From: Hyperoodon ampullatus
Taxonomy: Eukaryota > Chordata > Mammalia > Artiodactyla > Ziphiidae
Length of the DNA: 64,000 bases
Reading direction: 5' to 3'
Assembly: GCA_949752795.1 (NCBI GenBank)
Contig: OX457060.1
Span: 104,544,949 to 104,608,948 of the forward strand
Shown: one piece after another, positions 35,620 to 48,892 of the stretch
Position numbering within the stretch: position 1 is the first letter of the stretch
Layout of the letters: each line of letters opens with the position of its first letter
Notes under the pieces: generated by a model
The model's database searches: none
What the model was told of the DNA's origin: nothing
What the model saw: only the letters and a program-made list of their open reading frames with translations
Translations under genes and position numbers: made by a program

Positions 35620-38600
35620 CCCGAGTTCCCAAGCAATAAAGGTGTGCAAGAAGACAATAGGTAACTACTTAAGAAGCAGTTTACACATTATTTAAGCATC
35701 TGCTGCATAAAAGTAATTAAGGCTCAGTTGCATTCCTATCATCTGAGCTGGGGATGAAATTCTGATACCCTACAGTTTACCCCCCTGCTGCCATTCAAGG
35801 GTCTGATAAATTCTCTATGGACAACTTGTATTTTGCCTGAGGTCCTCTCTGATCACAGTCTTCAGCTACCTTGCTTCACCAGGAAGGCTAGTGGGGAACT
35901 ATGGTGACATCAAGCTTGCCACCCTTTGTGTAACTGTGGATAATGAAACCTTCGCTTAGAGTAACGTAGTCTATTTATGTTGACCCCTGCTTTTGAGAAG
36001 GTGTGCTTTACAGGATTTTGATTCTTTTATAAGGATACCATGGATCTATCTTTAAAATGAACAATAAACATTTCCCTACTCATCCTCAAACTATAACAAA
36101 GTCAGGTTATGAATCTAAGAGCTAGAAAACAAGACATATAAATGTATATAAATCAATAGATCCTCACTGTTTTTGTATTTCTTCTCTCATCTTTCTTCCA
36201 ATTCTATATCATATTTTTTTATAACTCCCTGATTTTTTTCTCTGTCTCTTCCTTCTCCCCTTCTTTACAAGATTAAAAAAGAAAATGTAATCATGGAAAG
36301 CAGAGAAAAAAAATGCTCCAAGGTAATATACTAATTTCCTGAGCTCACTGACAAATTTAAACATAGTATTATATGCTATGTTGCCTGGCTCTTATTTCCC
36401 CTCTGGAACTGAAGCACCAATACCCTGGCCACTGAAAAAAATCAGGTGCTGCAATTTTGCAGACCAGCTTCGGACAACTCTGAAGGGCCAGCCAAGCTCT
36501 AGGACTCTTGTTACAGTAGGTAGGACTGAGTCTTCTCCTTCAGTCCAAGGGCCCCTTATCATTTCTTTATGGATGTATGTCCCAAGGGCACCTGAAGAAA
36601 TCTTCTGCATAAAACTGTTTCAGATTCAGTGTCTGGGAACCCAACATAAGCAAGTAGATACATAATTTTGTTTATATTTGATGCAAAGGATTATACTGGA
36701 AAAGGGAATTACAGTAAATATCCCTTTAGGTTATGCCTTAACTTGAGTTTTTATGTACCCTCTACCTTCTTTTCCCCCTACCAAAATGTGTTCTACCCAC
36801 CACCCTGCCAAGTCCAAAATCTCTCTAAACATCCAGCTGCTGTAGTCTCAGTAACACTCCCCATGCGCTTATCTCATTAGGACTACCCTATTCAGAAGAG
36901 CAGTGGAAAAGTTCAAGACTAAAGAGCAGCTCAAGATTGAGACCAGAGGTTAATAAGCTATCTGGTACTTCAAAGGCAAAAGGATAGGTGATGATACTTT
37001 GAAAATGGCATCCAAAGGTGCAGGATAATGACATGTAGCAATTAATCTGTCTCCTACTCATTCCACACACTTAATTCTCTCTCCAGTTTCTACAGTCACT
37101 CTTGCCCTTTCTCATTCTCTCATTCCTTCTCACACTAACCTTCCTAAATCCATCCTAAGCTATGAAATAATATTTTAAAAAAGTATGTTGACTGAATAAA
37201 ACTGCACATTTTAAAAAACGTTTATTTGAAAATTAGATGACTTGAGTAGCTGGCCTAAAAATGAGATCCCTAAACTAATTGAAATAAGTTAATATTTATT
37301 TGAGTATGAAACTCTTGATCTTTTCCTATGATTCATAGTCTGGATAGTAAAAAACAAATGTAATATCCTTTTCAAAGTATCTCTGTCTTATTCTAGGAGA
37401 ATCTCTGGAGTTATTTGGTCAAGGGAATCATTTCTAAATTGACTCTGTAAGACACAAAGAAAATAGGGATTGGAAGGAATCAAGTTCAAACAACAAGCCT
37501 AAGACTGCAAAAGGAAGAATGAAATATCGAGTTAAATATTTTACAGCACTTAAGGTGAAAATGTTGCCTCACCAAATTTTTAGTGTATTAAATATTTTTT
37601 AATTCTCATTTTTATAATATAAACAAGGGTAGGTATGAGGTAGAGATTGCAGAGACCCGAAAAGTAAACAACTCTTTTCAAGGAGTTTTAGGTCAGTAGA
37701 TGTTAATTCTGTGTTGTCCCTGAATTGAGGAGAAAGGACAGAAGAAAGAACATTGAAATACAGAGAGACCTGAAACCATCTGGGTCAGTGTGAAGGGCCA
37801 ACCTAAAAGAGCCGAATCTCTTAGGAAAAACCAGTTTTCATTCTTCATGAATGTACACTCACAGGTTGTTTAAATAATCATAACAATTAAGTGAAAATAT
37901 TCTAACCAGCCAAAAAGAGCTTAGCATCTAATACTGTACTGTTGAGACAAATATGTCCCTAACTTGGAAGTGTAACAAATGCTGCCACTTTACCTTTTTA
38001 AGCAAATAGCTTTCTGACCATATTCATAGATTAGAATATCTGACTATATTTAAATTGTGAGCTAGCAGTTAATCATATTAACAATGTTCTGCTTCATCCA
38101 CTTCAATATAGTGTTCCATTATCTAAAAGCTCTGAGTGTTGATATTTTATTGAGAATAAACATTTGCCTTTGAAACTCTGTCAATGGTGTAGAAAATTTT
38201 AACTTTGTGCTTGTTCTTTGCTATGCTTCTGTGCTCCCAAACTGTTTACATTACTAAAATAAGAACTTATAAAAATATTTAAATACATTAATATATCCTG
38301 GGACTGTGTCTGATCAAAATAACTACCATAGAAACCCAAAACACATTGTCGATTGGGTCAGAAGTCTATTCAACAGTTACTACATTCTATTTTAAACAGG
38401 AATGCCAACACATATTAAGTAGACTAGTGTGAGTTTATTTTCTAAGAACGAATTCTCCTCTTCAATAGTAATATTCCCTTGCTATAGATCCTTTTGTGAT
38501 GTTTGTGTTTCTGAATGGGATGCTTTACCATAAATGGTAAACTTCTTTACCTATTTGTTAGGCACTTGTATCTCTATTAATTACACTACACACTCCTGTT

Positions 38601-40071
38601 TGACATCTAATCTATAGCTCTCCAAGGTGATTTTGTTTAAATGATTGACAGGATGACAATGAAAGTCCTTAAATATTCAACAACATTTAAATACTCAAAT
38701 ATTGGATATGACTTAAAGGAACTTGAGAGCACAAAAGGGTTTATTTAATATAACAAAGATCAAAGATAGAAGATTTTGACTCAAAGATGGATACAGTTTC
38801 CAAACAGACCTTGCAAGCTACAAAATTGTGGACAACTTTTGATGTATCTGCCCCACACAAAACCTCTTTCTTTGGAGCAGTCCTTTATCTTGCCCTCAAG
38901 AAAGGACCCCTAGAGTCAAGTTCATGCTGTCTCACTCTTCTTCCTTTGAATAGAAATGATTAGCTCATGGCAGACATGACTTTGGAGAAGCCAGTCTATA
39001 AGCAAGACTGAGGCCATCAGAATGTCTCTCGGGGGGACTTAGAAGAAAGAGAGTTGGACCCAGGTCAGTTGAGTGGCATACCAAGGTTGTATGATCTAGG
39101 GTTGAGAGAGTCATTTTCAGCTATGTGCATGGGAAAACAGAAAAAGTCACTGTGTAGAAAAAGAAAAAATGAGGCAATCTCATTGGAAAGTGAAGTAAAT
39201 TGTCTCTCATTCACAGAAAGATGAAGAATATGGCTTTCAGTTTTTCACTTCCTGTTCCCAATTAGCATACCTGGTGAATGAGGATGAATTTTATGGATTA
39301 TTCACTGTGTTCTCTTGATTGCTTATAAATCCCCTCTCTTTAAGGCCATGGGTTTCTCATATCAAAGAATTCCTATTACCAAAGTATCCCTATTGTACCA
39401 CAGGACCGCTGTCTAAGATGTATAGCATATTATACTTGATTATTGCTGGCTTTTAACACATGAAATCATAAATTAATACTAATTAATATATATTAATTAT
39501 GCATATTCTCTCTTTCAAACTGACCATAAGCTTTTTTAAGGAAAACCATGTCTTAAACCTATTTATAACTTTATTTTCTAGCATGAGATCACTCAGTAAT
39601 AGATGACGGTATGTTTATTTAATAGCTATGAGAACTACTTTTAGACTTTAGCATGTTTCCCTATATATCAGGTTATCCACTTAGTTCTCAATTTTCCATT
39701 TCCATAGAGGTTAGGCTTTGTTAAAAATAACAGAGAATCACAAATGTGAGGATATACAAATCATCATGACATATCTGCTTATGTTTTAAATTAGGGGCTT
39801 GGGTCCTTTGGGGTTGGGTGTGGCTATGTATCTGTTGGTCTATCTGAAGGAGATCATAGTTCAATGAAGACACCTATTGTGGGGATCTAGCATGAGAGAG
39901 GAAGACACATCAACACACCTCAATCTAGAAGGTGTCCTTGACAAAGACCCAGGATCCAGCTCAGTGGTTACAGGAGAAAGTTAAGTACCTCAGAGATTCA
40001 TCTATTATTTATAATACATTAATCCTAAACACATATGTCCACTAGAAAGTTCAGTCAAAACTTATTCTTAC

Positions 40072-40227
40072 TCAGTGGAAATCTTGGCTATGGTGTCACA
40101 AGAACTGTACTCTACGCCTGTGAAGATTTCCTTGCAGTGCACTGTCCGGACACCGTTAAGCCAGTCACCTGTTGTGCGGAAAGTAGTAATGTCGATGTTG
40201 CTTTGGTCCAGAAGAAGGTTTGATGGC
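40072..40227 (-). CDS. EPHA3: EPHA3 coding exon (exon 16), SAM domain N-terminal part
   Basis: This 156-nt exon supplies the last base of a split Arg codon, 51 residues (898-948 by human numbering) and the first two bases of an Asp codon. The peptide starts PSNLLLDQSNIDITTF, continues GDWLNGVRTVHCKEIFTGV, then EYSSCDTIAKIST. This is the N-terminal half of the sterile alpha motif that Eph receptors use for adaptor and oligomer contacts. The tyrosine in VEYSS falls at position 937, a conserved SAM tyrosine. The minus-strand acceptor is TTCTTGTAG before GCCATC and the donor is ACTGA followed by GTAAGAAT. The PSNLLLDQSN linker separates this gene from EPHA5 and EPHA7. It is isolated between introns of 13.7 kb (upstream) and 6.7 kb (downstream). 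Confidence 0.96.
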
Positions 40228-41482
40228 CTACAAGAAAAGAAAATACCAATGGGAGAGAGATCAGGAGTCAGCAGAGTTGCTGCGTGTCAAAATTCGACAC
40301 CAACATCAGCAGGAACTTCCAGACTTCACGTAGTATTCCTGTTTATTTGTGAAATTTATCTGCCATGAAGTCTTCATCTATTCAAGCTGGCAGCTTGCAA
40401 GAATACTGTGTAATTATCTTGTCTCAGTGCTCCCCTTCTGTACTCACGACTGCTTTTTAAATTACTGAAACTTTGCCAGTGAAAAGCATAAATAGATCCA
40501 TACATACTTTTATAATTTAATTTGTTTAACCATTAGCAAAGATGGTGATAATTTAGGTTACAGTTATAGCTGACACAACACACTGAATACTCCTCTGTCT
40601 GCTTTGGTGGATGGATTTGGTTTCCAACATTAAATCCTGGCTACTGGATGTTCATCTGTAGACACTGTGCAGGTTGCTGTCTAAGGGACAGTTTGAACAA
40701 CCTGGACTAAACTTACAGCAGGACATAAAGTCAGCACAGACTTAAATAATGTCACAATGTCATTAAAAATAAAACTTACAAAAAGAATAGAAAAAAGTAG
40801 ATGAGTAACAATAAGTGAAATTCTGACAAATATGACAACATCAGATTTATAATATATATACAGAAGTAGAAGATAGATAGATAGGTAGACATTGTGACTA
40901 TGACTTTTATTGTACGATATAATCAGCATTAACAAGAACTTTTAGGATTGCTTTATATAATTATTGGTCTTACTATAGATCTATGACCAGCTGCAAGATC
41001 TGGTGAATCAAAGGAACAAAAGAAATGGAGGAAACCATATTTTCATCCCTGAAGAACCAAGAGAAGCATCCTATTGGTAAACTGCCTGGGTTGCCTTTTC
41101 AGCTCTCAGTGGCCTCTTTGACTTGTCCTTTGACTCATAAGCCTGGAACCAGTCACCAGTGGACACTTGATTGTCCTTCTCTTTATTCTTTCCTCTTAGG
41201 ATGGGAGCTTGAGTAAATAGTAGTTATGAAGGCCTTTGCTTTGAGAAGAATAATAAGAGTAACAACAACAACAACAGAAATAAGGATTATATTGAACATT
41301 TATGAGAACTTACAATATTAAGCATAACACATAGATATGAAGGACTTTAATCCTTACATTAGTTAGGCACTGATGCTATGCCCCTATAATATATGTGGAA
41401 ATTAAAACTAAAATTAAGCGACAAATCAGAGTCCTGCTCACATTTAAGAGGAATTTTTAATTGGGAGATTTCCATTGCTATT

Positions 41483-42383
41483 TTTAAAAAAATTTATTGG
41501 AGTATAGTTGATTTACAATGTTGTGTTAGTTTCTGCTGTACAGCAAAGTGAATCAGTTGTACATTTACATATATCCACTCTTCTTTAGATTCTTTTCCCA
41601 TATAGGTCATTACAGAGTATTGAGTAGAGTTCCCTGTGCTATACAGTAGGTCCTTATTAGTCATCTATTTTATATATAGTAGTGTATACATTCAATCCCA
41701 ATCTCCCAGTTTATTCCTCCACGCCCCCCCCACCAGTGACCATAAGATTGCTTTCTACATCTGTGACTCTATTTCTGTTTTATAAATAAGTTCATTTGTA
41801 CCATTTTTAAGATTCCACATATAAGTGATATACAAATGGCCAAAAAGCACATGAAAAGATGATTCACTAATTATTAGAGAAATGCAAATCAAAGCTACAA
41901 TGAGGTATCACCTCACACTGGTCAGAATGTCCATCACCAAAAAACCTACAAACAATAAATGCTGGAGAGGGTGTGGAGAAAAGGGAAACCTCTTACACTG
42001 TTGGTGGGGATGTAAATTGGTACGGCCACTATGGAAAACAGTACAGAGGTTCCTTAAAAAGCTAAAAATAGAACTACCATATGATCCAGCAATCCCACTC
42101 CTGGGCATATATCTGGAGAAAACCATAATTAAGAAAATACATGCACCCCAATGTTCATTGCAACACTATTTACAATAGCCAGGACATGGAAGCAACCTAA
42201 ATGTCCATCAACAGAGGAATGGGTAAAGAAGATGTGGTACATATATACAATGGAATATTACTCAGCCATAAAAAAGAACGAAATAATGGCATTTGCAGCA
42301 ACATGGCTGGACCTAGAGACTGTCATACTGAGTGAAGTAAGTCAGACAAAGACAAATATAATATGATATCACTTATATGTGGA
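41483..42383 (-). mobile_element. L1 with 5' inversion in an EPHA3 intron
   Basis: The segment 41483-41831 is L1 3' end in minus orientation (TTTATTGGAGTATAGTTG at its tail side). The segment 41832-42383 is the adjoining upstream L1 (ORF2 C-terminus with [18 protein letters not shown] and YYSAIKKNEI) in plus orientation. The junction sequence ATATCACTTATATGTGGAAT occurs at 42366-42385 and, reverse-complemented, at 41812-41831, so the two halves overlap by 20 bp. The target-site duplication ATTTCCATTgCTATT lies at 41468-41482 and 42384-42398 with one mismatch. This is a textbook twin-priming structure. Confidence 0.92.
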
Positions 42384-45300
42384 ATTTCCATTACTATTGA
42401 TGATATTTCTCCAACTCACTCCCTAATATACAAGACACGCTTAAGTGTGAGGTTAAGATTCTGAAATCTGAACGAGCATGCCCTGAACCTGTGTGCTGTT
42501 TTTTGGAATACAAGATAGGATTGTAAATTCATTTGGATTTTGATGGGGAGACATTAAATTTATCTGATAAAAATAAAATTTTAATTAATTAAAAATGTTT
42601 AACTATTTATTTGATAAAAATGAAAATTTAACACAATTTTAGTGCTCCGTTTAAGAAAACACTGAGAATGTGACAGTTTGGTTCTGCCTATATTTGCATG
42701 CTCTGTGGAAAATATAGATCAATAACTAGTTCCCTCCCTGTCAAAATTTGTGAAGTGGAGACATCTGAAAGTGGAGGACTTTTCAAACTTCATTCCATTA
42801 GACTAAATTCAACTGCTTCAATCTTCTCTACCTCAAGTGTTTGAATTATAAATTAAAAATTAAAAATTAAAATTATGGAGTTCGTAATTTGTATTATGTG
42901 TTACGGTTTAGTTTTAACTAATCCTCAGAGGTTATCTAAGAGAAAGAAAGAAACAGAAATTAGGCACTATTTTACAAAGCATTAATTTTATTTCCTTTAG
43001 GGATACCTAGAACATCATAAAATATAAATATAACATTTTATATGTTATTCTCTTCTGGAACATATACATAAATAATTTTCTATGATTCTTTAAATTACCC
43101 ACCTGAAAAGAAAAAAATAATTTATTTTTTAAATCATTGAAAATGTCTTATTTATTTATTTTTCCTAAGAACTTGAGGAATTACAGATATAGATATACAA
43201 CCCGGGGTCCAAAACGTATACATTATTCTTGGGTTGTTTTGTATGACCATCATGAATGACATAGCCTTGGTCATTGGCCAACATTAGATATAACATTGGA
43301 CCCATTGGATAAGACTTGGAATGAGTAAACAAAATTGATAGGAGTAGCATTATATCAGATGTGAGAAAATTTTATAAGAAAAATGAAGTGAGACCTAGAA
43401 AGGAGACAACAAAGTACTAGACTATCTACAGGCATGCAAGCAAACACACATACACACACACTCACACCCCACAGCTTGAATTGCTACAGTAGCTGAAGTA
43501 CAGAATCTAATGTCGACTCTTGTTGACTCTTGGTCCCATGAATAGCAATACTTTTTTATTTATAGGTTTGTGGGTATGAAGAATCAAACCCCAGGACATA
43601 TATTCAGAATATTATGAAGTATGCCTAATAGCAAAATGCAGAATTTTCCCCTCTAAGTTCAAAATGGTTTGTATTTTTTAACTCAACAGTATAGTCAGAC
43701 TCAACAAGAATTTAGAGAAAATTAGTATAAACAAATTGAAATAAAACAGGATGTGCGGATTAAGGATTAGAGTGACCCCAACTGAGTCTTTCTGTTTATT
43801 ACTTGGATCAAAGTATAAGGAAGACAAAGAGGGACCTAATTTTAATGCCAGTGACCTAGGAATAACCAGCCCTGCAAAGTATCATTTTTCCACTTCCAGG
43901 ATTTCTCTGGGGAATTCAAATAAAAATTGGTTCCTTTCCTCCTCCGAGAGGACATCTGGTGAGTTTATCAATGGATAGGAATTTGTCTCTCACTGTGAAG
44001 AGCCTGTGATGTCTCTTCATGCACACCAGGGGAATGTGGGCTTTTTGAGCAGCTGCAGGCATTGGCGTTTTTTTAGACCCAGCCCCAGACATTGGGTCTG
44101 AAGGGGAAATTTATAGGCTGGGTGATGTGCACTGTGAGCTCACACTTTTACTAGACAAATTAGATAGGTTTCAATCCGTGCAGCTGTAAACGATGTCCTG
44201 CAGAGTTCCACCTGATCTTTTACAGCTTTTCATAAATCAGTACCTACTGGCCACAGACTGCAGTCATTAAAAAGAAATCATGGAAATTACATGTTTGCTC
44301 AGGGGAAACAAAAAATAACTTTCTTCCCTTTCTTCCTCTCTCCTTGTATTTAGGTTTGTGAATTACTTTTTTGTGGATTTTCATACTGCTTCATTAAAGA
44401 GGTACACATATATTATTTTCCCATCAACTCCTATTTTATCTGTAAATGGTCATACCAACTAGCACCAGATACTGGGGAACAAATGTCAATAAATAACTGC
44501 TAGTCCCAAGAATATCTTCTCATAATGATCTTATTTCAATATTGCACTAGGATTCTAAACTCTAAAATTGAATGTTAAGTTATTCTTTTATAACATAAAA
44601 AGACTCCTTTGGGTTTACAGAGGGCTTTATTTTTTATGTATTAAAAATACTGATAAATACACATTTCTTGAATGAATAAGTAGATGCCTACTGAGTCTAG
44701 AAGTAAATATTAATAATATTGGAGGTGTATTCTATACCACTATAATTACCTGCTTTTTGTCTGTGGTTGTGAATAGTTTCAGGGGCCATATTAAAACTTA
44801 AGGGTAATTTCTCAAAGGCAAAATGTTAATTATCTCTACGTTTATTATTGCCTGATATATAAAATAGTAATATACTTTTTCAATACCTTTTATAATTTAT
44901 TGTTAACATTTTAATTTCAAATGGTGTCATTACATTTCAAGGGGAAAATTTTGTACTTGCCAATTTTTTAAATGCAAATTTTTGATTTTTTTATCTCTAA
45001 AGTTAGAAATTCCAGATAGGAATAAACGAATTTAACTTGTCCTCAGTAACTAAAAATAAGTTTAAGTATATATAGTTCCCAACAGGAGACTAGTATATAA
45101 ATAACACATTAAGGAGGAGTAAAGTCATTGTGTTTATTTTGATTGTCTCTAGGCTTTAAGGACAAAAATCTTAGCAGTTATAGCTATTACATCTGGTTTA
45201 ATTTCTCCCAGTGGTAAAATTACCTGCTTTGATTTTTAAGATTAAAAAAAAAAGATCACCTGGGTATTTGAAATATTTGCTTCCCTCTAAAATGTTCTGT

Positions 45301-46169
45301 ATCATATTTGTTCATGAGGAAAGTCACCCTGTCAGTTCCAGAATTGGAGGTCAAAGTCATTTTGAGAAACAGATTGTTTTTTGGTCATCAGACTTCTCTT
45401 AAAGGATATAATATTTGTCAAAACAGCAGTTATTCTCAAAAAGAATTATATTTTGTTCTTTTAGACATAAGAAGTATTTTATTAATGCTAATTTAGTGCC
45501 ATTAACAGGTAAAAATTACAAGTACTGCTTATTTTTGTTCCTAATTATTCTGCAACTTAATAAACATGAATCCCTACAAGTTAGTAATCAATGCAATGGA
45601 ACAATATACTTAAAATCATTTCAATTAAATTAACTAAGTATAATTGGGTCTTCAGAATCTTAGTCTAAATATTTTAAATATATTGTTTAAATCTTTATAC
45701 CATAAATTCCTTTACCTTCACTTTAGAACCTTATCTCAAATAAATTGAATGTATTATTTAATTCTTTATGCCAAAAATTTGTATTCTATAAATTTACAAT
45801 AGTCTTGAAGAATCCAATGCCCTGGCACGTGAAAATTTTGTGAATTTAAAGAACACACCTATTTCACTTTATATACATAAATATTGAAAAAAGAAAAATG
45901 CATCTTACTGCCTAAATAGAAATGAATTAATTCATCTGTTATTTTTCTCTATTTTTAAGCCTTTAAAAATTTTTAATTTAACTACATTCACGAAAGTAAT
46001 TTAATCAATTTATTTAAATCCAAGAGATATATTTTATGCATAATGTAAAGCTAATTGTCTATTATATAATACATAAATATATGTAATAAATAATCATATT
46101 ATATGTGTTACATAAATGTATATTATATAAAACTATCTTCAAAATAGTTTCTTTTAAAAATGAATTTTG

Positions 46170-46504
46170 CTGGCTTCCCTGGTGGCGCCGTGGTTAAGAA
46201 TCTGCCTGACAATGCAGGGAACATGGTTCGAGTCCTGGTGCAGGAAGACCCCACATGCCACGGAGTAACTAAGCCCATGAGCCATGACTACTGAGCCTGC
46301 GCTGTAGAGCCTGGGAGCCACAAGTACTGAAGCCTGCGCACCTAAAGTCCATGCTCCGCAACAAGAGAAGCCACTGCAATGAGAAGCCCGTGCAAGGCAA
46401 CAAAGAGCAGCCCCCTTGCCGCAACTAGAGAAAGCCTGTGTGCAGCAATGAAGACCCAATGCAGCCAAAAATAAAATAAAATAAAATAAATAAATTTAAA
46501 AAAT
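46170..46504 (+). mobile_element. CHR-1 type SINE, long form, in an EPHA3 intron
   Basis: Plus-strand element (antisense to EPHA3) with the head GGCTTCCCTGGTGGCGCCG, repeated GCAACTAGAG/CCACAAGTAC modules and an (AAAAT)n/(AAAT)n tail. The target-site duplication AAAATGAATTTTG is at 46157-46169 and 46505-46517. Confidence 0.92.
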
Positions 46505-46651
46505 AAAATGAATTTTGTTTATCTTTTAACGTGTATAACAAAAACATGTTGTGTAGTAGAGAAAATTTATCATTCTAAGGCCATTTTCTATTTATTTTTC
46601 TAACAATATTTTCTATCAAGAATACTTTTAAGAAAAATTTCTCCAATTCTT

Positions 46652-46863
46652 TTTTTTTTTTTTTTTTTTTTTACGGTACGCGGGCCTCTCACTGTTGTGG
46701 CCTCTCCCGTTGCAGAGCACAGGCTCCAGATGCACAGGCTCAGTGGCCATGGCTCACGGGCCCAGCCACTCCGCGGCATGTGGGGTCTTCCCGGACCGGG
46801 GCACGAACCCGTGTCCCCTGCATCAGCAGGCAGACTCTCAACAACTGCGCCACCAGGGAAGCC
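46652..46863 (-). mobile_element. CHR-2 type cetacean SINE in an EPHA3 intron
   Basis: Minus-strand copy with a long T run (A tail) and a near-consensus body. The 11-bp perfect target-site duplication CTCCAATTCTT lies at 46641-46651 and 46864-46874. It sits about 150 bp from an oppositely oriented CHR-1 element, so the transcript can pair here. Confidence 0.94.
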
Positions 46864-48699
46864 CTCCAATTCTTACCAAAAGGAAGGGAGCTTTACTTTT
46901 ACCCTTTTATACATGTGTATTATGACTATATTTTTCATTTTTTTCTGAATTTCTCAAAAGCATTATTTTCACATTGCCTTTTCCTTTTCATCATCCAATT
47001 ATAACTAAATCTCTTAAAATTTCATATCTCATCTATCACTCTAAAAGAATCAAAATAGTTATCTAAGGAGAATTCAATGTCCTTCTCATTGCTTATTGAG
47101 TGGTTTTTTCCTCAGTTGTCTTTTTTTGCCTACGCTTTTGCACCTTTTGATAATACAGTTCATTCTATCCAGTTTTGGAAAATTCCTTGGGCTGTGGTTT
47201 CTATGATGGTTGAAGTCTCATTCCTAACTCTGGCTGTTCTTGTTTCTACCTACCATTTCATATTCTTCTGCTCTGTAATTGGTACCGTTCTCCAAAGCTC
47301 TAAACAGAGACCACTTTCTTTCTCTCTGGGTGGAAGTGTATGCAGTGGGTTATAGTTGTGAGATAATAATTAATGTTGCATACATTTTTCCTTCTAGGAT
47401 TGCCACCTACTGGCTTGATTGGCTCTGTAGTCCCCTTATAAGGAGCTTGAAATCTCCATAAGCTACCAGCACACCCTGCTACACACTGTAGAAGCATTCA
47501 CTCATTTCAATCAGCTTCTTGGCTCTTGTAGAGTTTTGAGGTCATGACTTCTGCACTAAGGGACTGAGGCATTTAGATGCTTCAGAAACACTCCTAGCCA
47601 CAGAAGCAGCAAGGGGAAGTTCAAAAGTTCAGTCTGGGAGATTGGGGGAGGAGTGTGTGTCTCAGTGTCAACCTATGTGGACAAACACCCTCCACTCTTC
47701 ACTGATTAAAGTCTCCCTATAATCCATGGGATATGAGAGCTTTAACTAGAAATTAAATTATTATTAGGAGAATACAGGTGGATAGATCGATACTTGTGGT
47801 GAAAATCAGCATGACTAGACCAAGATTTGTACCTTCTAAATACATTTCTAATGGTGTTTTTTTTTAAATTGTTTGCAGAGAGAAGGCTGCAAATTGGATG
47901 CCTAGTTTTAATCTCTCCCCCAGCTTGAGATGTAAATTTCCAACTTGTTGTAGGACTCACTCTCATTGTGTCCGAAATGCTCATTTGCCTCTCAGAGCTG
48001 TTCTTCCTTCTACCCTTCCTAGCTCTGTCAGTGGGAGCACTGTTCTCAGAGTCCTCCTTGTTCACCTGGAAGTACTCTCTGATACTCTCTCTGTCACTCT
48101 GCACATCTCACCAGTCACCATGTCTTATAGTACTTCATTCAACTTTTTGAAGTTACACCTTTTCTTTTTATTTTCTGTGCTCTACCCTAGAGTAAATCCT
48201 TCCCAAGACTACTGAAATCACCTCCCTACTCCTTATCATGAACTATTCCCCTCCAGCTATTCTAGGTATAGCTGCAGAGAACTATTCCACAGGCACAATG
48301 TAATATAGCATTTAAGCATCTTCAATGGCTCTTCTTTTCCTCATGGACAAAAGTCCAGATTTCTAAAGATGACATTAAATCTTCCATTATCTGGTGAAAC
48401 CATCTATCAGGCTCTTTCTCATAATTTCCTTTCTTACACTGTATTATAGCAAAAATATATTATGCAATGTAAATGGAAGTTTCCTAAGTTTTTATGTGTT
48501 TTACTTTTTTGTACAGTATTCTCCTAACCTGATATGATCTTATCTTTTTATCTGCTGGTAGAAATTTCATCCATCATCCAAAAGTCACTTCTTTGCAACT
48601 GCCAGATAATCTGAAAGCTAAAAGTAAACTCATCCTTCCTTCATGATTCTTACAACCTTGTCTTCTTGCTCTAATAATTACATATTCTGAGGGATATTA

Positions 48700-48892
48700 C
48701 AGTTGACTTTGAAAAACACAGGGGTTAATTTATAGTCGGCCCTCCTTATTCTTATCTCTTTTCTGAGGTTCCTCGGCATCCTCAGGTTCAACCAACGACA
48801 AACCCTGTAGTAGTGTAGTATTTTCTATTCAAAGATATCTGTCTATAACTGGACCCATACAATTCAAACCCATGTTGTTCAAGGGTCAATTA
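48700..48892. mobile_element. Second Tigger-type MITE, in an EPHA3 intron
   Basis: Left end CAGTTGACTTTGAAAAACAC and right end CATGTTGTTCAAGGGTCAAT are inverted repeats, with AGTCGGCCCTCC and GGTTCAACCAACGAC inside and TA on both sides. It shares its ends and core with the copy at 29960-30181. It sits inside an L2-like stretch. Confidence 0.68.

Larger units (their letters stand above)
33353..40071 (-). other. EPHA3: EPHA3 last intron (6,719 bp)
   Basis: The intron lies between the SAM exon and the terminal exon, with donor GTAAGAAT and acceptor TTTTACAG. It holds two old LTR-like elements, one CHR-2 SINE, an L2 end and a short L1 end, all within its first 2.3 kb on the terminal-exon side. 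From 35640 to 40071 I see no recognisable repeat or gene. Confidence 0.9.

Noticed and set aside
41882..42366. Open frames resembling a protein with CWWGC and YYSAIKKNE
   Set aside because: It is a C-terminal fragment of L1 ORF2 in the inverted half of an L1, not a host gene.
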